Source of the DNA: Paragordius varius | Lineage: Eukaryota; Nematomorpha | Direction: 5' to 3' | Assembly (NCBI GenBank): GCA_964247055.1 | Contig: OZ176053.1 | Location: forward strand, 930,001-994,000 | Length of the DNA stretch: 64,000 nt | In this document: positions 24,227 through 38,100 of the stretch, in pieces | Layout of the letters: each line of letters starts with the position of its first letter | Position numbering within the stretch: the first letter of the stretch is position 1 | Notes under the pieces: generated by a model | The model's database searches: none | Told to the model about the DNA's origin: nothing | The model's input: only the letters and a program-made list of their open reading frames with translations | Translations under genes and position numbers: made by a program

Positions 24227-25004
24227 CAGTACGTATGCAGTAAAAGATTGTTAGTGCAAATTAATCTTAATGAACACAAAACAGGGGGATATTATGGAGT
24301 GTAGACAAAATCAGGGGACAATCTTGGTAAATGTAAAAATGCGCATTTGGTTTTGTAAAATTGCGATGAAAAATTGCAAAAATATTAGTGAAACATTATT
24401 TCCCAGATTTCTTATAATAAAATATTAATTTTTGTGATTTGAATTATGGAAATGTACAAATACAATTAGAAATTATACAAAATATTTATTTAAATTATTA
24501 ATTGCTTTTCTCGATCTATTTAAAACTGAATAAGCGTGAGGTGAAAAATTAAAATATTTTTAAAATTTAGGGTTTTTTGTTAAAAATAAATTAAATAAAT
24601 TTACTAGTTAAATGCATTGCTTATATTATTATTAACCTCTTATTAACTGCTAAACTTTTAGATTTCTTAATTTTTTGTAATTTTCACAACATCTAATCTT
24701 CTAGTAACGTTATCTAAATTGGATATTTACTGTAATACATTTCTAGAAGTTTGTTGAATATTTGGTATTGTGGCTTCATTTTCTTCTGAGTATTCATAAA
24801 CATTTAATAAATTTTCAATAAAAAACTTCATAAATATTTCTCACAAAAATTTTATGTATTAGCTTTTCAATACCAAATATGCCGACCAAATGTCCTCAAT
24901 TTTCATTTATTAATTATAATTCAGTCCTATTTATAAACATATCCATAATATCCCCCTGTTTTAGATTATTTTGCACTAACAATCTTTTACTGCATACGCT
25001 ACTG
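24227..25004. mobile_element. Non-autonomous Tc1/mariner-like element, copy 2 only
   Basis: A 778-bp insertion between TA dinucleotides. Terminal inverted repeats run CAGTACGTATGCAGTAAAAG then ATTGTTAGTGCAAA and, a little further in, CAGGGGGATATTATGGA. It has no transposase frame. Copy 1 keeps the empty site (GAATATTTAATGACG near 3,966), so it inserted after the duplication, or it was lost precisely from copy 1. Confidence 0.88.
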
Positions 25005-25103
25005 TAATGACGATTTGAACATTTTTAATACCTTTTTTTTGTCAAACAACCTTACTTCTTTGCATTTAAATTTAACAAAACTCAAACATATTTATTTTTT
25101 TAA

Positions 25104-25300
25104 AACAGTTGTTAAAATCCGTAATATAACGATAAAAGATAATTAATTAGAATTAAATGAAAGTATATTTAGATATTATAAACGATACGTGAAACTCTTC
25201 GTCAATAGTAATCGCAGACTAGTTTCGTGCTTGTTAGCACTCATCAGTACGAATCTATTTAATTATCCTTTATCGTTATATTACGGATTTTAACAACTGT
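25104..25300. repeat. Inverted-repeat element carrying a hammerhead ribozyme
   Basis: The arms, AACAGTTGTTAAAATCCG followed by TAATATAACGATAAA, are nearly perfect inverted copies of about 45 bp. The interior holds the ribozyme motif on the minus strand. Counterpart in copy 1: 4,040-4,236. Small non-autonomous elements with hammerheads are known in animals, but this inverted-repeat format does not match one I can name. Confidence 0.8.
25210..25254 (-). ncRNA. Type I hammerhead ribozyme (core intact)
   Basis: On the minus strand, from 25,254 down: ATTCGTA (stem I), CTGATGAG (core), TGC-TAACAA-GCA (stem II and loop), CGAAA (core), ACTAGT (self-complementary stem III), then C and the predicted cleavage between 25,217 and 25,216, then TGCGA, which pairs with TCGTA of stem I (one G-U pair). 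All invariant core bases are present. A palindromic stem III without a loop is typical of hammerheads that act as dimers. Function is inferred from structure only. Confidence 0.75.
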
Positions 25301-26536
25301 TATTACAAAAAATAACCAATCCGTTATTTACCATTACAATATATGTTTTTTATTTATCAGTTTATATTTATCAATTATTTTTATTTATTAACTGTTTTTA
25401 TTCAATCAGTTGTTTAATCTGTTTTTATACAATGTTTTATAGGCTATTTTAAAATTTTGATATAATGTTTTTATATGGTTTAAAACATTTTTTTAGCTAA
25501 AATTTTTAATAGCGTTTTTATTAAATTAAATTTAATTATGTAACAAATATATTTTCTTCAAATTTAGATATGTATAGCTTCCCTTAATTCGTGCAAAAAC
25601 TAAAACGAAACTTATAGAAGAACTCAACATTGAATTATCCCAAAGATGGTAATTATTTTTACTTTTTAAAGAATGATTTTCTTAATGTTTTGAAGACAAA
25701 AATGTTTTTAATAATCTATCTTTTCCTTAAATTATTTTTTAAAAAAAGAGTTATTTATATACCAACTATATAAAAACCGTAAAAGTCAGCTGATATATAT
25801 AGATGACTTTTACTTTATGGCTTAAAGGATTTAAAATGAATTAAAGAATTTTTTAAAACTTTCTCTTGGAAGCTGATAATACATAACACCCACTATTTAG
25901 CAAAATGTATGAAAACTTTAAAATTAAACATTTTATTTTAAACATAATTACTATTATATGCATTCTTATACTACCCTGATTTATTAATAATATTTATTTC
26001 TTTCCTAACTCACTTATGAAACTTACAATTATTTTTAGATTAGATATTATCTTTTGAAAGATTTTGTAAATATATAAATAAATTTTTGTTTTGAGTTTTA
26101 GCTTTATAATATTTTTATATAACTTAGAATGAGTCAACCAACCACTCTGTGGAAAACCGAAATATTTGGCTTACTATTATTTGGAAGTGGTATAAATATT
26201 TTAATTATATAACGGTTGTTTAAACTATAATTAATTTACATTGAACTTATATTTTTATATAAACGCCTTAAACAAATGGATTTCTTTCAGAACAGCTAAA
26301 ATTAAATTTTTCACTATCGCTATCTTTTCATAAAGCGGATGACCAAACCCCATTTTTTAGGAAAAAGCTGTTTATTTGCTATAACAATTTATTTTATGAT
26401 TCATTTTTATTAATTATATTTTTTTTCATCGATATCTTGTTTAAATATTTTTCATACAGTATGTATCTATTTTTGAATAATTTTGATCTTTTTGGTAACA
26501 TGTCGATGTTGTTTAACAGTAAGCTTTGATGGTACA

Positions 26537-26935
26537 TCATCGTAAGCTATCCATCGTGTTTTTTATGAAATAGTTCTTTATCAATAGAATCTGTTTTAGC
26601 AGATTGTGTTCTTGGATCTCCAGATCAATCTTTTTATCCCAGGTTAGGTGTAGGCCACCGAGCTTATTGTTCCCGGGTGGAATGATGTTGAATGAGGTCC
26701 TGATCGGATTGTCAGGATTCATACGGTCAGTAGTACCTCATTTTTTTGAATTGGGTAAATTTGTCTATTGGCTCCATTTGTATGTATATGATTGCGGATA
26801 TCTTGGGGATTTAGTTGCGTTGATATCAAGCGTAGTATGCGATTTCCGCGCTGATAAAACGTTTTTCTTGAGTTTGTGTTAATGCCATGGTTTCTGTAGC
26901 ATATGTCAAAATTGGTCTTATTCCCATTTTATAAA
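26537..26935 (-). mobile_element. LINE fragment, reverse-transcriptase ORF C-terminal end (copy 2)
   Basis: Duplicate of 5,483-5,870. The minus strand shows PPGNNKLGGLHLTWDKKI and upstream a MGI-PILTYATETMALT-like stretch, again in different frames. It carries about 35 extra bases relative to copy 1 (including ACGGTCAGTAGTACC near 26,723). Confidence 0.72.
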
Positions 26936-27369
26936 TTAAGCCTTTTCTTTTGAGTGGGGTTTTATATCTAATTCTACTATGCCTTATTATCTATCACTGT
27001 AAATAATTTGCTATATTAAGTTTTTTTGGTGTAGTTACTAACTTTCGAATTAATATTTTTTTAATAATCATTTTTAAAATGATTCTAGGTGGTTGATTGA
27101 ATAAATTGTTTAGAAACTTTGTAAAACAGTTAACGTATGTTTTTGGGTGAGAAATAGCTATTTTCTTTAAAAATGATTGTTTAATATATCATTGATAAGT
27201 TTATTTAATGTTCTTTAACTTTGTCACATGTGGATGAAAATATTGTACTTGCAATTTTTTGTTTTGCTTCCCAACGTAAATCCCTACCATAGGCTCAACT
27301 TATAGTAAAGATATTATTTATATTGCCTTAGGTGATGAAATACTAGGGTTACTAGAAATAATTATTTTA

Positions 27370-27450
27370 GCAATATAAGGAATAACTTTAAGGGCTTCGA
27401 GTTTGTGGGCTAGGGTTAGGGTGAGGGATTGGAGTTGGTTCATTTTCCTA
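27370..27450. repeat. Dispersed repeat lacking its hairpin tail
   Basis: Matches 6,290-6,360 including GGGCTAGGGTTAGGGTGAGG, then goes straight into TTCCTAATTAATTTTATCCT, without the two hairpins present in copy 1. Confidence 0.75.
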
Positions 27451-28182
27451 ATTAATTTTATCCTCAAACCCTTCTCTCTAAATTTGTAGATTTCTTTTAT
27501 TTTTCTAATTCTTTTATACCATTTTAGAAGACTTCAAAATTTTATTTGTCTGCGAACATTTCAATAGAATCCTAATAATGATTTGTAAAGAAATTAAAGG
27601 CTTATATTTTCATGGGCTGGGTTAGGTTAGGCGCAGGATTTCTTTATTATTTTTTATAAGTTTTACTTAATCATAAAATTGGAATTTGTCAGCTAATTTT
27701 GTGTTTTAATTTAGGAAGTAAAATTGTTAATCCCTGCTAAATTGTAAAGTAACTGCATAATTTTGAAGAACTGGAAAGCTAATTTTATTTTGTATTTGGA
27801 CGGTGAAAGCTCTTTTCCCAGTAACATTAAATTTGTTTTTAGCCTTTTTACGATGTTGGATTGAATCAAGGCGAGTTTGTGCACTATGGTTAGGTTAGAG
27901 TTTCCCGAATTATAAATAAGCCACAAAAACTATAATTATGCTAATTTTATGTTTTTATTCATTCAGAAACAAACACTATTGACCGAGAAACAGAAAACAA
28001 AACTGGGACAACTAGACAAGAAACAAAGCGAACTTACCAGAAGAAACAAATAATTCATCTAGACAAGAATTAATATGGAACAATCAATAATATAAATATA
28101 TAAGATTCAATAAATGATGAAATTGTTTTATTTTATCTTTTTTTAAAAAAAATTTAAAAATATCAATAAATATATATAACTC

Positions 28183-28860
28183 CCCCCCCCCCCCCCCCAA
28201 AGGGCGAGAAAAAAAATTAAAAAATATTCTAAGTCCAAAACTTAATTTTGAGCGACCGGGAGTATGAGTGCTCAAAATAAAATTTTAGATTTAGGGGCCG
28301 ACTCTTTTATGGGATAAATAAATCCTCCTTCACACGTTTGGAGAAAACAACTCTCAACATATCAAGAGTTGATTTCCCCAAAGGAGGAAATGTTCTCCCA
28401 CGAGAGAGTCTGCCCTGTAGAATGAGAGTTTGTTACCCATCCAAATCATCCCCGAGTAACACGCAGGTTGTTGCATTGAGGACCCGACCAAGGCTCGTTG
28501 TCCATCGTGGCTCACAAGCTCCGCAAAGGACATCTTCCCACAAAGCCAATCCACACCTAAACATTACATTTACCTCGAAATACGTAGCATCTCACGCCTG
28601 GCTCTTGTCCATATATCCTCCCATCGATCGGCCACTTCCAAGTCCCGCGCATTCGATCTTTCCAAGGTTCTGGTCAAAGCTCCGCAATGAACGCTTTTTT
28701 TTCATAGTTTGTGCCAATCAACCTAAATAATACATTTACCTCGTAATAGAAGCATTCGTTTGGCCCTCGCAATCTCTGGTTTCTAGTCTTCATTCACGTT
28801 CCCATCCCTTTCCGTATAAGAAGAAGGCTTAAGTCCTTCAAAAATACGTTTCCAACCATC
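28183..28860 (-). other. GC-richer conserved block of unknown nature (copy 2)
   Basis: Counterpart of 7,206-7,890 with a longer C run (about 17-18 C), the same hairpin (28,229-28,296) and both internal units. The longest frames (28,338-28,730 plus, 28,354-28,554 minus) are not conserved as frames in copy 1, which argues against protein coding. Confidence 0.45.
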
Positions 28861-30267
28861 CTTCCCATATAAATTTATTTAAAATTGCGATGATAGGCGC
28901 TCAAATCACTCAATACATATATATATTGACTTTTAGTTTTCAAGCGTTAACATAAACAAAGTGTGAAATTTATGAAACAGAGGATCATCTTTGAGATTAT
29001 CTTTTTAATATTTTTGATTAAATTTACCAGCTTAATTCCTTATTATATGCTCTCTATATGTATTTAATCAGCGGAATTGGTAGAAATAGCTAAATATATG
29101 TGGGTGTGCATTATAATCTTATGCCATTAAATAATTATATTTTAATTTGCACATGGAGCGCATAATTTCATTCAATCCAGCTGGTCACTCTTAGTCTGTA
29201 AAACATATCAAGGTGTATCATGAAAGGGTGTAGCAGACCCTCGTACTGAAATTTTGCCCAGTTGCCAATGATTTAGATTTTACCCAAATTGTTATTTGTA
29301 TCGGAATTAATAGAAAGCTTTTAGAGCGCAGTGATATAAGATACACACACATCTTATGCTATAAAAGTATTTTATTGGTTTATATTATATCAAAGCTCCT
29401 GAAAGACCATAAAAAAGCCAGGCAAGAAACCCAAATACATTTTCGGATTGCAAAAATGTCGTTAGTTTCTCAATGTGATAAAATGTATTTAATTTATGTG
29501 ATATAATTGTAAATATATGCTTAATTTAAAAAATTTATAAACGTGATTTTTTTTACAGTTTGTTAATAAAAAGTTGTATCCATATTCTTATTTTAGTTAA
29601 TAAATTGTTGTATTATATTTTTGTTTAGTATTTTTTGAAATACCTTTTTAATATTAGTATTTTAAATGAGTTTGATTATAAATTTTTAAGAACCTATGGT
29701 AATAATATTTTGAACATATTATGGAGATTATTTTTCTTAGCCTACCTTTGCAATTAGAAGTTATAGTAATTCCTATCAAGCAATAGGTGGCTTTATGAAA
29801 CGAAAATTTTAAGGGGACAGTTCTAATAATATTTTGGTTTGATTTATCATTTAATTTCAACAATAAATACAATTTTAATAATATATTCTTTTATCACCAA
29901 TTTTCAAATTTAATGTTCATCTATAAATATTAAATAACTCTATTTTGCAAAAACCATAAAATATTAATTCTTCAAGAACAAAAAATGGATGACAATGCAT
30001 TTCTTTATATCTTAACTTATTTATCATCTCTTGCTTTCATTTTGTGTATATATATAAAATAATTATTCTAAATTGGAAATAAAGACTAATCTCCTGTCTA
30101 CGGAAGATACAATTTTTCCGAAAAAAAGAGATATTATTAAAAATAATAACATTCTATATTTAATTTTTGGATGACACCAATTATAATTTTTGTATGCACG
30201 CTTGAAAATCGTGGCGCATTCATTTGAAAGTGTTTCGCATAAAAGGGAAGGCAGGTAATGTAATGCA

Positions 30268-31506
30268 ATGAAGTTACAAAAACCGACAATCCTCATATAC
30301 GGAGACAATGAAAACGTAAATGCAAAAATTATTCATGCCTTAGCTATTGTATTTGTGTTTGGTGTGATTGGGAACATTGTTATATTGGCCATTGTTTTGA
30401 GCGAAAAACACGGCACAATAAATGATTCTCGCCGTAAATTCCGCCATTGTATCATCTATATTGCAAGTTTATCCATCACACTTTTTTGTTTTATGCTCAC
30501 TTGGGTGAATCACGATATGAAAAGACCGCAAAAAACGCATTCCCTCAGATCGGCATATTGGTTTGCTCATGTGGATTGGTTTGTGGAGGACATTCTACTA
30601 ACCATCATAAATTATGTGTTATGTTACATGGCTATAGATCGAATGTTGGCTACAGTTGAGCCGGTGTTTTATCTCAACTACATGACCCTAAAAATGTTAA
30701 ATATTGTCATTGCTTGCATATTTGTCGGGAGTGTCACCATGTCGATTCCTCTCATTTTTTATTACCAAGTTTTTCGAATCTTCATAAGTCCTGTAACACT
30801 TCGCATTGAATACTTGGTAGGTTTAAGTCCCAAAGTATGGACATCAGCACAATCGAAAACTGTAATGTCTCTCCTACCAAAGGGTCCGGAAACAGCATTT
30901 TATTTTTCTAATGATTTCTTCACGAATGCCACAACAATGAACAATCAAAGCAGCGTTCATTATATTACACAATACATGGTGCTCGCTAACAATAACGTAG
31001 CTCACTTTTCCCTTGTGTACGATCGCTGGTCTGGCGTCATAAATGATTTAGTTCCTACTCTTATATTAATCACATGTAATTTAGTTACACTTTTTGGCTT
31101 GTGTCGTCGATTTAGGAGACAAAAAAACCGTATACTAGCTTCAGGCATGTTACCTAATCAACAACACAGCATTATTGTGTTTAACGTGGGCAATTCACCA
31201 ACTTCGATGGAGACCGCACAAGATAACACAACTGAAAGCAAAATTCAATCAATCCGCACTAAAAACCGAGATTTAACTCTAATGACCCTAGTTTTAAGTC
31301 TGACTGCCCTTGTATTTTCAACACCATGGACCATTTACGTATTCATGAAGGATAAAGCTTGGACCGACAGGCTTATAGATGAACGTCCCTACCTGCAATT
31401 CCTAGTTTATGTAATGTTATATGGTCAATACAGTATCTATCCCTACATTATTATATCAACTACACCCCATTTCAGGCATAAGATTGCACAAACGCTACAT
31501 ATATAA
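30268..31506 (+). CDS. Rhodopsin-like (class A) GPCR, intronless, copy 2
   Basis: A 412-residue single-exon frame, collinear with 9,100-10,338 and with the same seven-helix layout, AIDRML, STPW and YSIYPYIII motifs. Differences are K131E and T143M (intracellular loop 2 and start of TM4), N246H (removes an N-glycosylation sequon of loop 2), V285L, I294V and I295F (intracellular loop 3), and G368R (loop before TM7). Most silent differences lie in the first 400 bp; the 3' two-thirds are almost identical. Both copies are open, so both may be expressed. The sequence upstream of the start is shared except for small indels. Confidence 0.85.
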   Translation: MKLQKPTILIYGDNENVNAKIIHALAIVFVFGVIGNIVILAIVLSEKHGTINDSRRKFRHCIIYIASLSITLFCFMLTWVNHDMKRPQKTHSLRSAYWFAHVDWFVEDILLTIINYVLCYMAIDRMLATVEPVFYLNYMTLKMLNIVIACIFVGSVTMSIPLIFYYQVFRIFISPVTLRIEYLVGLSPKVWTSAQSKTVMSLLPKGPETAFYFSNDFFTNATTMNNQSSVHYITQYMVLANNNVAHFSLVYDRWSGVINDLVPTLILITCNLVTLFGLCRRFRRQKNRILASGMLPNQQHSIIVFNVGNSPTSMETAQDNTTESKIQSIRTKNRDLTLMTLVLSLTALVFSTPWTIYVFMKDKAWTDRLIDERPYLQFLVYVMLYGQYSIYPYIIISTTPHFRHKIAQTLHI

Positions 31507-32103
31507 CGTAAATCATACGGACAAAACGTAAAATGTAAAAGACAAATGGTTTTTTTAAACAAAACAACCTCACTGTTTTAATCCTTGTTTTTCTACATAA
31601 CCTATAAAATTTACATCTCGCCGCCCAAAAAAGTTTTTTTTATATAAAATATGGTTTAAAAAAGTATGGATGTTTTTAAAAAAAATTATCTTTAAAATTT
31701 CGATTAATCGAAAAATAGCGAACCAAGATAATAAATATGGTTTTTAAATCGTGTAATAGTTATTCTGTAATTTGTTACAACAAGTTTTGCTAATTATTTG
31801 CTAAACACCAAAAACTAATATATAAGACATATCAGACATTTATGGTTCTACACAATTTCTAAAATTTATTCGGTATTTTTAAAAATCTACTGTTTTTGGT
31901 AATTTTACATTTTTTCATAAGCATTTAACAAAGTTGAAGCGTTGAAAGTTGGATGAAAGTTAAATAATTACATAATTTCTTGAAAAAAAATCATTTCCTA
32001 AAATATGACAAGGTGTATCTCACGGTGACAGGAAATTGACTGTAAAGTCTTTTAACCTAAATATATAGCATAAATTAAATATTAAATATTCCGTTTTTAT
32101 TAA

Positions 32104-35100
32104 TTATTTGATATAAGAAAAAAAATTTACTCCAATTTTAAGTGGTTTCGTTAAAAGATTAGCGGTTACAGAAAACATATCATTCCCGTAAGCATAAATA
32201 ACTTCACCCTTGAAACCGGGTTGAATAGGTTTCCCATCAAACTCAATATCTACATAAATGATAAAATAAATACAGTAAAAATTGAAATTATAATATGGAC
32301 AAAATGTAACAATATAAAGACAAATATTTTTTTTCTAAAAGACAACCATACTTTTTAATACCTTAATTTTTCTTATATAAAATATATAATTACCACTGTA
32401 AAATATATAATTAAACCAAAATACATCTCAAATCAAATTTAAACCATAATATAAATTTAAAAAAACAAGATTTAAAAAATATGGTTGTCCTTAAAAAAAA
32501 TATATTTGTTTTATAATTTTTGCGTTTTGTTCTATATATTCCTATTTTTACTGTATTTGTGGCAAATTTAGATAATCATTTAAAGCACATTAAGGTTCTT
32601 TAAGTTTTTTATCATTTTATTTTAATCGAATGTTAGTTTAGCATATCTTATATTTTTGAACAGTAAATAGAGATATTTTTAAAATTTGCCTTAACACTTT
32701 GCGACAATTTTCCGGCTTAGAGTGAATTTAAATATAAATATATCAAAAGTATACCTATTTTTTAATTTAATTTTTTTCTAAATTCGAGGTAAAGAAGTAT
32801 GGCCGCTCTTACTCGTTATGATTTGTTTTTTTACCTTTAATTTTTACTGTAAATTATAGCTTGTCAGCTGTTTATAGCAGAGATGGTCAAAACAAATGGC
32901 TTTGATGGGCCGCATTTTTTGATTATAACTGGGCATTTATTATATATTTTATTGAATTTCAAACATAAGAGTATAAGAAAAACATAATTTTTATAGTTAG
33001 TTGCCGATTGGAAAAACATATTTAGATTTTGTAAAAAAAATTTTTTTACTAATTACGATATTTTTGTTAAACATCCTATTTGCAATACCCTTATCCTTAC
33101 AAGTTTAAACTTGAACAAGTCAACAATTAAGATTAAATTTAATCAATTATATAAATAATATATATTTATCATATCATATACGGGGATAGTATTTGGGAAT
33201 TTCTCCAAAGCTATCTTGATGTTTTTCAGCAGGAGCATGCCACGATATAAAGGAATCTCCAGGTTTAAGTTCTGCCAATATCTTTACCACTTCTAAAAAT
33301 ACATTATAAAAATTGAGATATTATACAGACAAAACGTAAAAACTAAAAAGCAACCACAGTTGTCAAACCTTGATTCTATTAAATATATGTCAAATAGATA
33401 GAAATGTCTCTCATTTGTACATGTGAGAAAGATCAAAATTCACAAAAGTATGATTGCCTTTTGTTTTTAAAAAAAAAATATGGTTTTTTTAGATTTTAAA
33501 TTTATATGTGTCTAATTTCAATTTTTACTGTAAAATAGTATACAGTCACAAATCGGGATATACGCCGTAAAGCCAATTAAAAAGTAATTTAAAAATTTAA
33601 AGATGAGAAACACCCTAATTCCATGTCTTATTGGGCAGGGAAGGTTAAAGTTTTCATTCTTATGGTAAAGCAATTTAAGTCTAAACAAAAGAGTCAAAAA
33701 TCAAAATTTTTTATAAATTTATTTATAAAAACAAGGTATGAAAACGTGAAAAAAATGTTTCTACTATATAAGACCATATTATTACTAAAATATGATTTTT
33801 TTTCAACAGATTTTTAAAATATAACATTTTCTTTAATGGTACTAAGTAATTGAATATATCATAAAATGGTAAACTCTATGTTAAAATTCACGTTGTCTGT
33901 AACCTTATAGGTTGTGGTTATAATGAACAAGGTATCTATCTTAAAAGAAATTTTTGCTTTTCTTTTTTATAAGGCATACTTGTGTCTGTTTTCTCTAAAA
34001 CAAGGTCTTGCTTAACTTGAACTTTTTCACAAGTGTCGTTTTTTCCCCCACAAACACCACACCCATCTACTACCAATTCCGAAAATAATTGGTCATCGCA
34101 TCCAATACTCTAAAACATATTTTTAGTATATCACAGTAAAAGACAAAAATTATACAGACAATATGTAAAATATATATTTTTTGAATTCCAACCTTGATTT
34201 TTTTTCTTCTAAATTACAGTAAGAATCGAAATTATATGGACAAAAGGTAAAAACATTAAGACAAATCTTTTTTTCAGACGACAATAACGAAACTTTTTAA
34301 CCTTGATTTTTTTCTATTTAAATTTTTTAATTACAATAATATGTAATTGATTGTGTTGGCAATTTACATTCTATATCCTACTATTTGGACTACTCATATA
34401 AGGTATCTAGGGACCCCAGACATATTTAAGTTAATATTTCAAAATTTACTGAAAGATACGGTTCTAATTTAAATTTATACGTCTATCCTAATAAAAATTA
34501 TATAAAAACACCAAAATATTTTAAAAAATTTAGTTTTAAAAAGAGTTCCATATCAAACTACTTCAGCACCATTTTTTATTTTATAACACTTTGCAGAATA
34601 TCGTGTAAAATAAGTAATATCACGTTTTTTAATTGAATCGTTTTGTATATTTCGACGCATCCATCTTATATAAGTAAAATTTTTTGCAATAGTTTCAATT
34701 TGCTCCATATTTTTAGAAATATTTGCTTTTAAACAGACCTGGGTCGCCCAATTCGAATCGGATGACTGAAATGAATCTGTTGTATCCAAGTGTTAAATAA
34801 TGAGCTTTATAAAAAAACATCAAGTGTTTAAAAAGTATAGCAGCAGTCTTTTAAATAAAATATTTGTCTTTATGGTTTTACGTTTCGTCTGTATAAAATT
34901 CCAATTTTTACTTTTGGGTAAATTTTAATACACTAAATTATATACAATTGGCTGGCCATTTAAACAAATATATCGTCGATTATTCTCCTGCAAAAAGGTT
35001 CCGTCCGAAGCCATTCTTTCGTAAAGAACTTCGTTTTGATAATTTTCACAGTACACCATACATTGTGTTGAACCTAAAAAGTGTATAAATTAATGGTTTA

Positions 35101-38100
35101 TATTATATGATAAAAAAATGTTTTGAGACAACAATATAAAACTATATATATTTTGAGTGATGTTTCAAATAAAATGTCTTTAAACAAAGGAGAATTTCAA
35201 CTACATACAAACGTAAAAATAGGTTCCCATTGTTAGTTATTTCATACATTAAAAAAGACATCGTTTAAATGAACTTTAAATATCATTTAAAGCAGGGGTG
35301 TTCAACACAAATGGCTTGAAGAGCCACCTTTTCGACTTTAAAATTCCAAAGAGCCACTTTTTATTTATATATATCCAGACATAGGTAACTAATAAATTTA
35401 TTATATTAACATATAGACGTGCTAATTTTCATATAAAAAAGAAAATAAACAGTATAAATATAATAATGTTTACTAATTAAATTATATCAATGTGTAAAAA
35501 ATAAAAATACATGGATATGGTAAACTTATTTCAATTCGATAAGATGACTAGAGTAGACTGTGGCGAATTTAATTGCCAAAATGTAACCTTTTTTTATTTA
35601 ATAAAAATAAAAGAAATAAATATTTTTCATTGCATAATTAAATTTTTAATGGGATATTTGTTTTGTAATTTTTTTGCTTAATTTATTCAGATCAATATCA
35701 ATATCTTATACAGCACATCTCAATTCATTCTCCAAGTTTTCATCAGTTAATAAAGAACGTGAAAGAGATTCTGTGTATTTCATTTAAAAAAAACTTTTAC
35801 AAAGATAAGTGGACCCAAAAAAATTAGGAAATTTATCAAACGTTATATATTTTTTATAAAATTCAATTTTATTTGTTTGCCCAAATAATAATTTTAATCA
35901 ATATTGGATTGCAAATCTAGTAATTCTATTTGTAAATTAATAGGAGCGTTGATAGCTTCAACGTAGAATGGACAACAAAAAAATCAAATATTTTTTCATA
36001 TTTTGTCATATCCCCGTATCGATTATTAAAAGCTTTTGATAATATGTTAATTTGATATATTTTGAAAAATCGTTAGTTTTACCAGCTTTAATCTATTCGA
36101 TTCTGGAAAATGTTCAGCATTATTTTTTTTAAATGGCATTCAAATAACGTCAATTTTTTACAAAACGCTTTAATATGGTTATTCGCATCAACAATTAATT
36201 ATCTTGCTTTTTCAAGGATTCATCTGATTAATTTAGTTTTTCGGTAATATCTACGGAAGAGCATAAATCTGACAATTAATCTTCATTGGTTAATTCCTCT
36301 ACCAAATTTCTGCAATAGAAAAATATTTATTTTTAATAAATAATAAAACCTGTTTAAACATTTCCCTCGACTACGCCACCTTACATTTGAAAAAATTTAA
36401 GATCTCCATATATTCTGAATGAATTTCTTTTGATAACTCCTTAAACTGCTTATGCTTCAAAGCATGAGATTATATAAAATTAACTACTTCAATAACAACG
36501 GTCATAACATTGTCCATTGTCAGAGCATGTGCGCAGAGATATTCACGGTGAATCATGCAATGCATTATATATATGGTCAATATTAATACCATCGGATTAC
36601 ATCTTACTAAACAATAATTTCACGGTTCCCTTGTTTTTTCCCATCATAGCTGGTGCACCATCTGTTGTCAAACAAGATAGCGCCCTCATGTTTAAATTAT
36701 TGTCCTCAATACATTTTAAAATTGCATGAAACATATCTCCCTTAGTTGTATTTTCATCGGAAGTAAGCCTAACATATCTTCTGTTATATTAAAAAAATTC
36801 ATCTATCCCTCGAATAATGACTACCAATTGTGATATGTTGCTTATATCTGTGCTTTCATCAAAAGACAAGGAAAACGCCACAAAATTTTGAATTCTTTCT
36901 TGGTTAAATTTCTTCTGCGATGTCTGTAATTCGTCGACACATAGTATTGCGCGAAAGACTTATACTGGATATTAATTCAACTTTATTAGGCAAAACACAT
37001 TTTATAATTTCCAGTACGCATTCCTTTACAAACTCACCATCAGAGTAAGGCTTGATTTTTTTGGCGATTAAATTGGCAACAATATAACTTGCTTTTACTA
37101 TCGGATAAGGTTGCGTGAATGTGTTGGTTGGAGATTTTTAATATTTTTTAAGAATCTAATTTTATTATTTTCATTTCTGTAGTCATATTAATAAAATCCA
37201 AATGCATGGTATTGGCATGTCTTTTAAAATTATATTCGCGAAACCCGTTTGTCGTAAATTTGCAAATAAGGCACTCCGCTTTGTTGAAAATTTGAGTAAA
37301 CCCATATTTTAATTTTTAGTCGGGATTGTATAGTTACTTTTTTAAATCTATGCATATTGAAAGCTAAATAAATTATTTTAAATACCTTTTTTGCAAGTAA
37401 TTTAATGTTTCAATAAACCCAAATTATAATTCCTAGTATTGGTATGAAAGCTAAATAAATTATTATAAATACCTATTTTTTGCAAGTTATTTAATTTTTC
37501 AATGGACCTTAATTATAATTCCCAGTATTGGTATGAAAGCTAAATAAATTATTTTAAATACCTATTTTTTGCAAGTATTTCAATGTGTCAATGGACCCAA
37601 ATTATAATTCCTATTGGTATCAGAGCTAAATAAATTATTTTAAATCCCTATTTTTTGCAAGCATTTTAATGTTTCAATGGACCCAAATTATAATTCCAGT
37701 TGTGGTATGAAAGCTAAATAAATTATTTTAAATCCCATTTTTTGCAAGTAATTTTTAATTTAGAGTGAAAGTTATCATCTTGAAGTTGGAAATAACATGC
37801 AAGAAAAAATGTGTTTTATAAATGATCAAATGAATGCGATGATAGATATTTATAATAAAGAATTTTATTAGTTTCTAAAAATAATTTAAATGTCAAAATA
37901 AAATACATATAAAAAATTTTTTTTCAAAATTTTCAAAGATCCACTCAAAATTTTCAATGAGCCACTAGTGGCCCGCGAGTACCCTGTTGGACACCCCTGA
38001 TTTAAAGCATATCACAAGTATTTTGAAGATACCTTCATATTAAGTTAATTTTTTATTGTAAACAAAAAAACCACTTCGGCTAAAATAAGGGATTCATCCT

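Noticed and set aside
28338-28730. 130-codon plus-strand frame in the GC-richer block
   Set aside because: It is not conserved as a frame in the duplicate at 7,360-7,750 and has no domain.
36517-36729. 70-codon plus-strand frame in the hAT element
   Set aside because: It is the antisense shadow of the transposase stretch with DGAPAMMGKNK.
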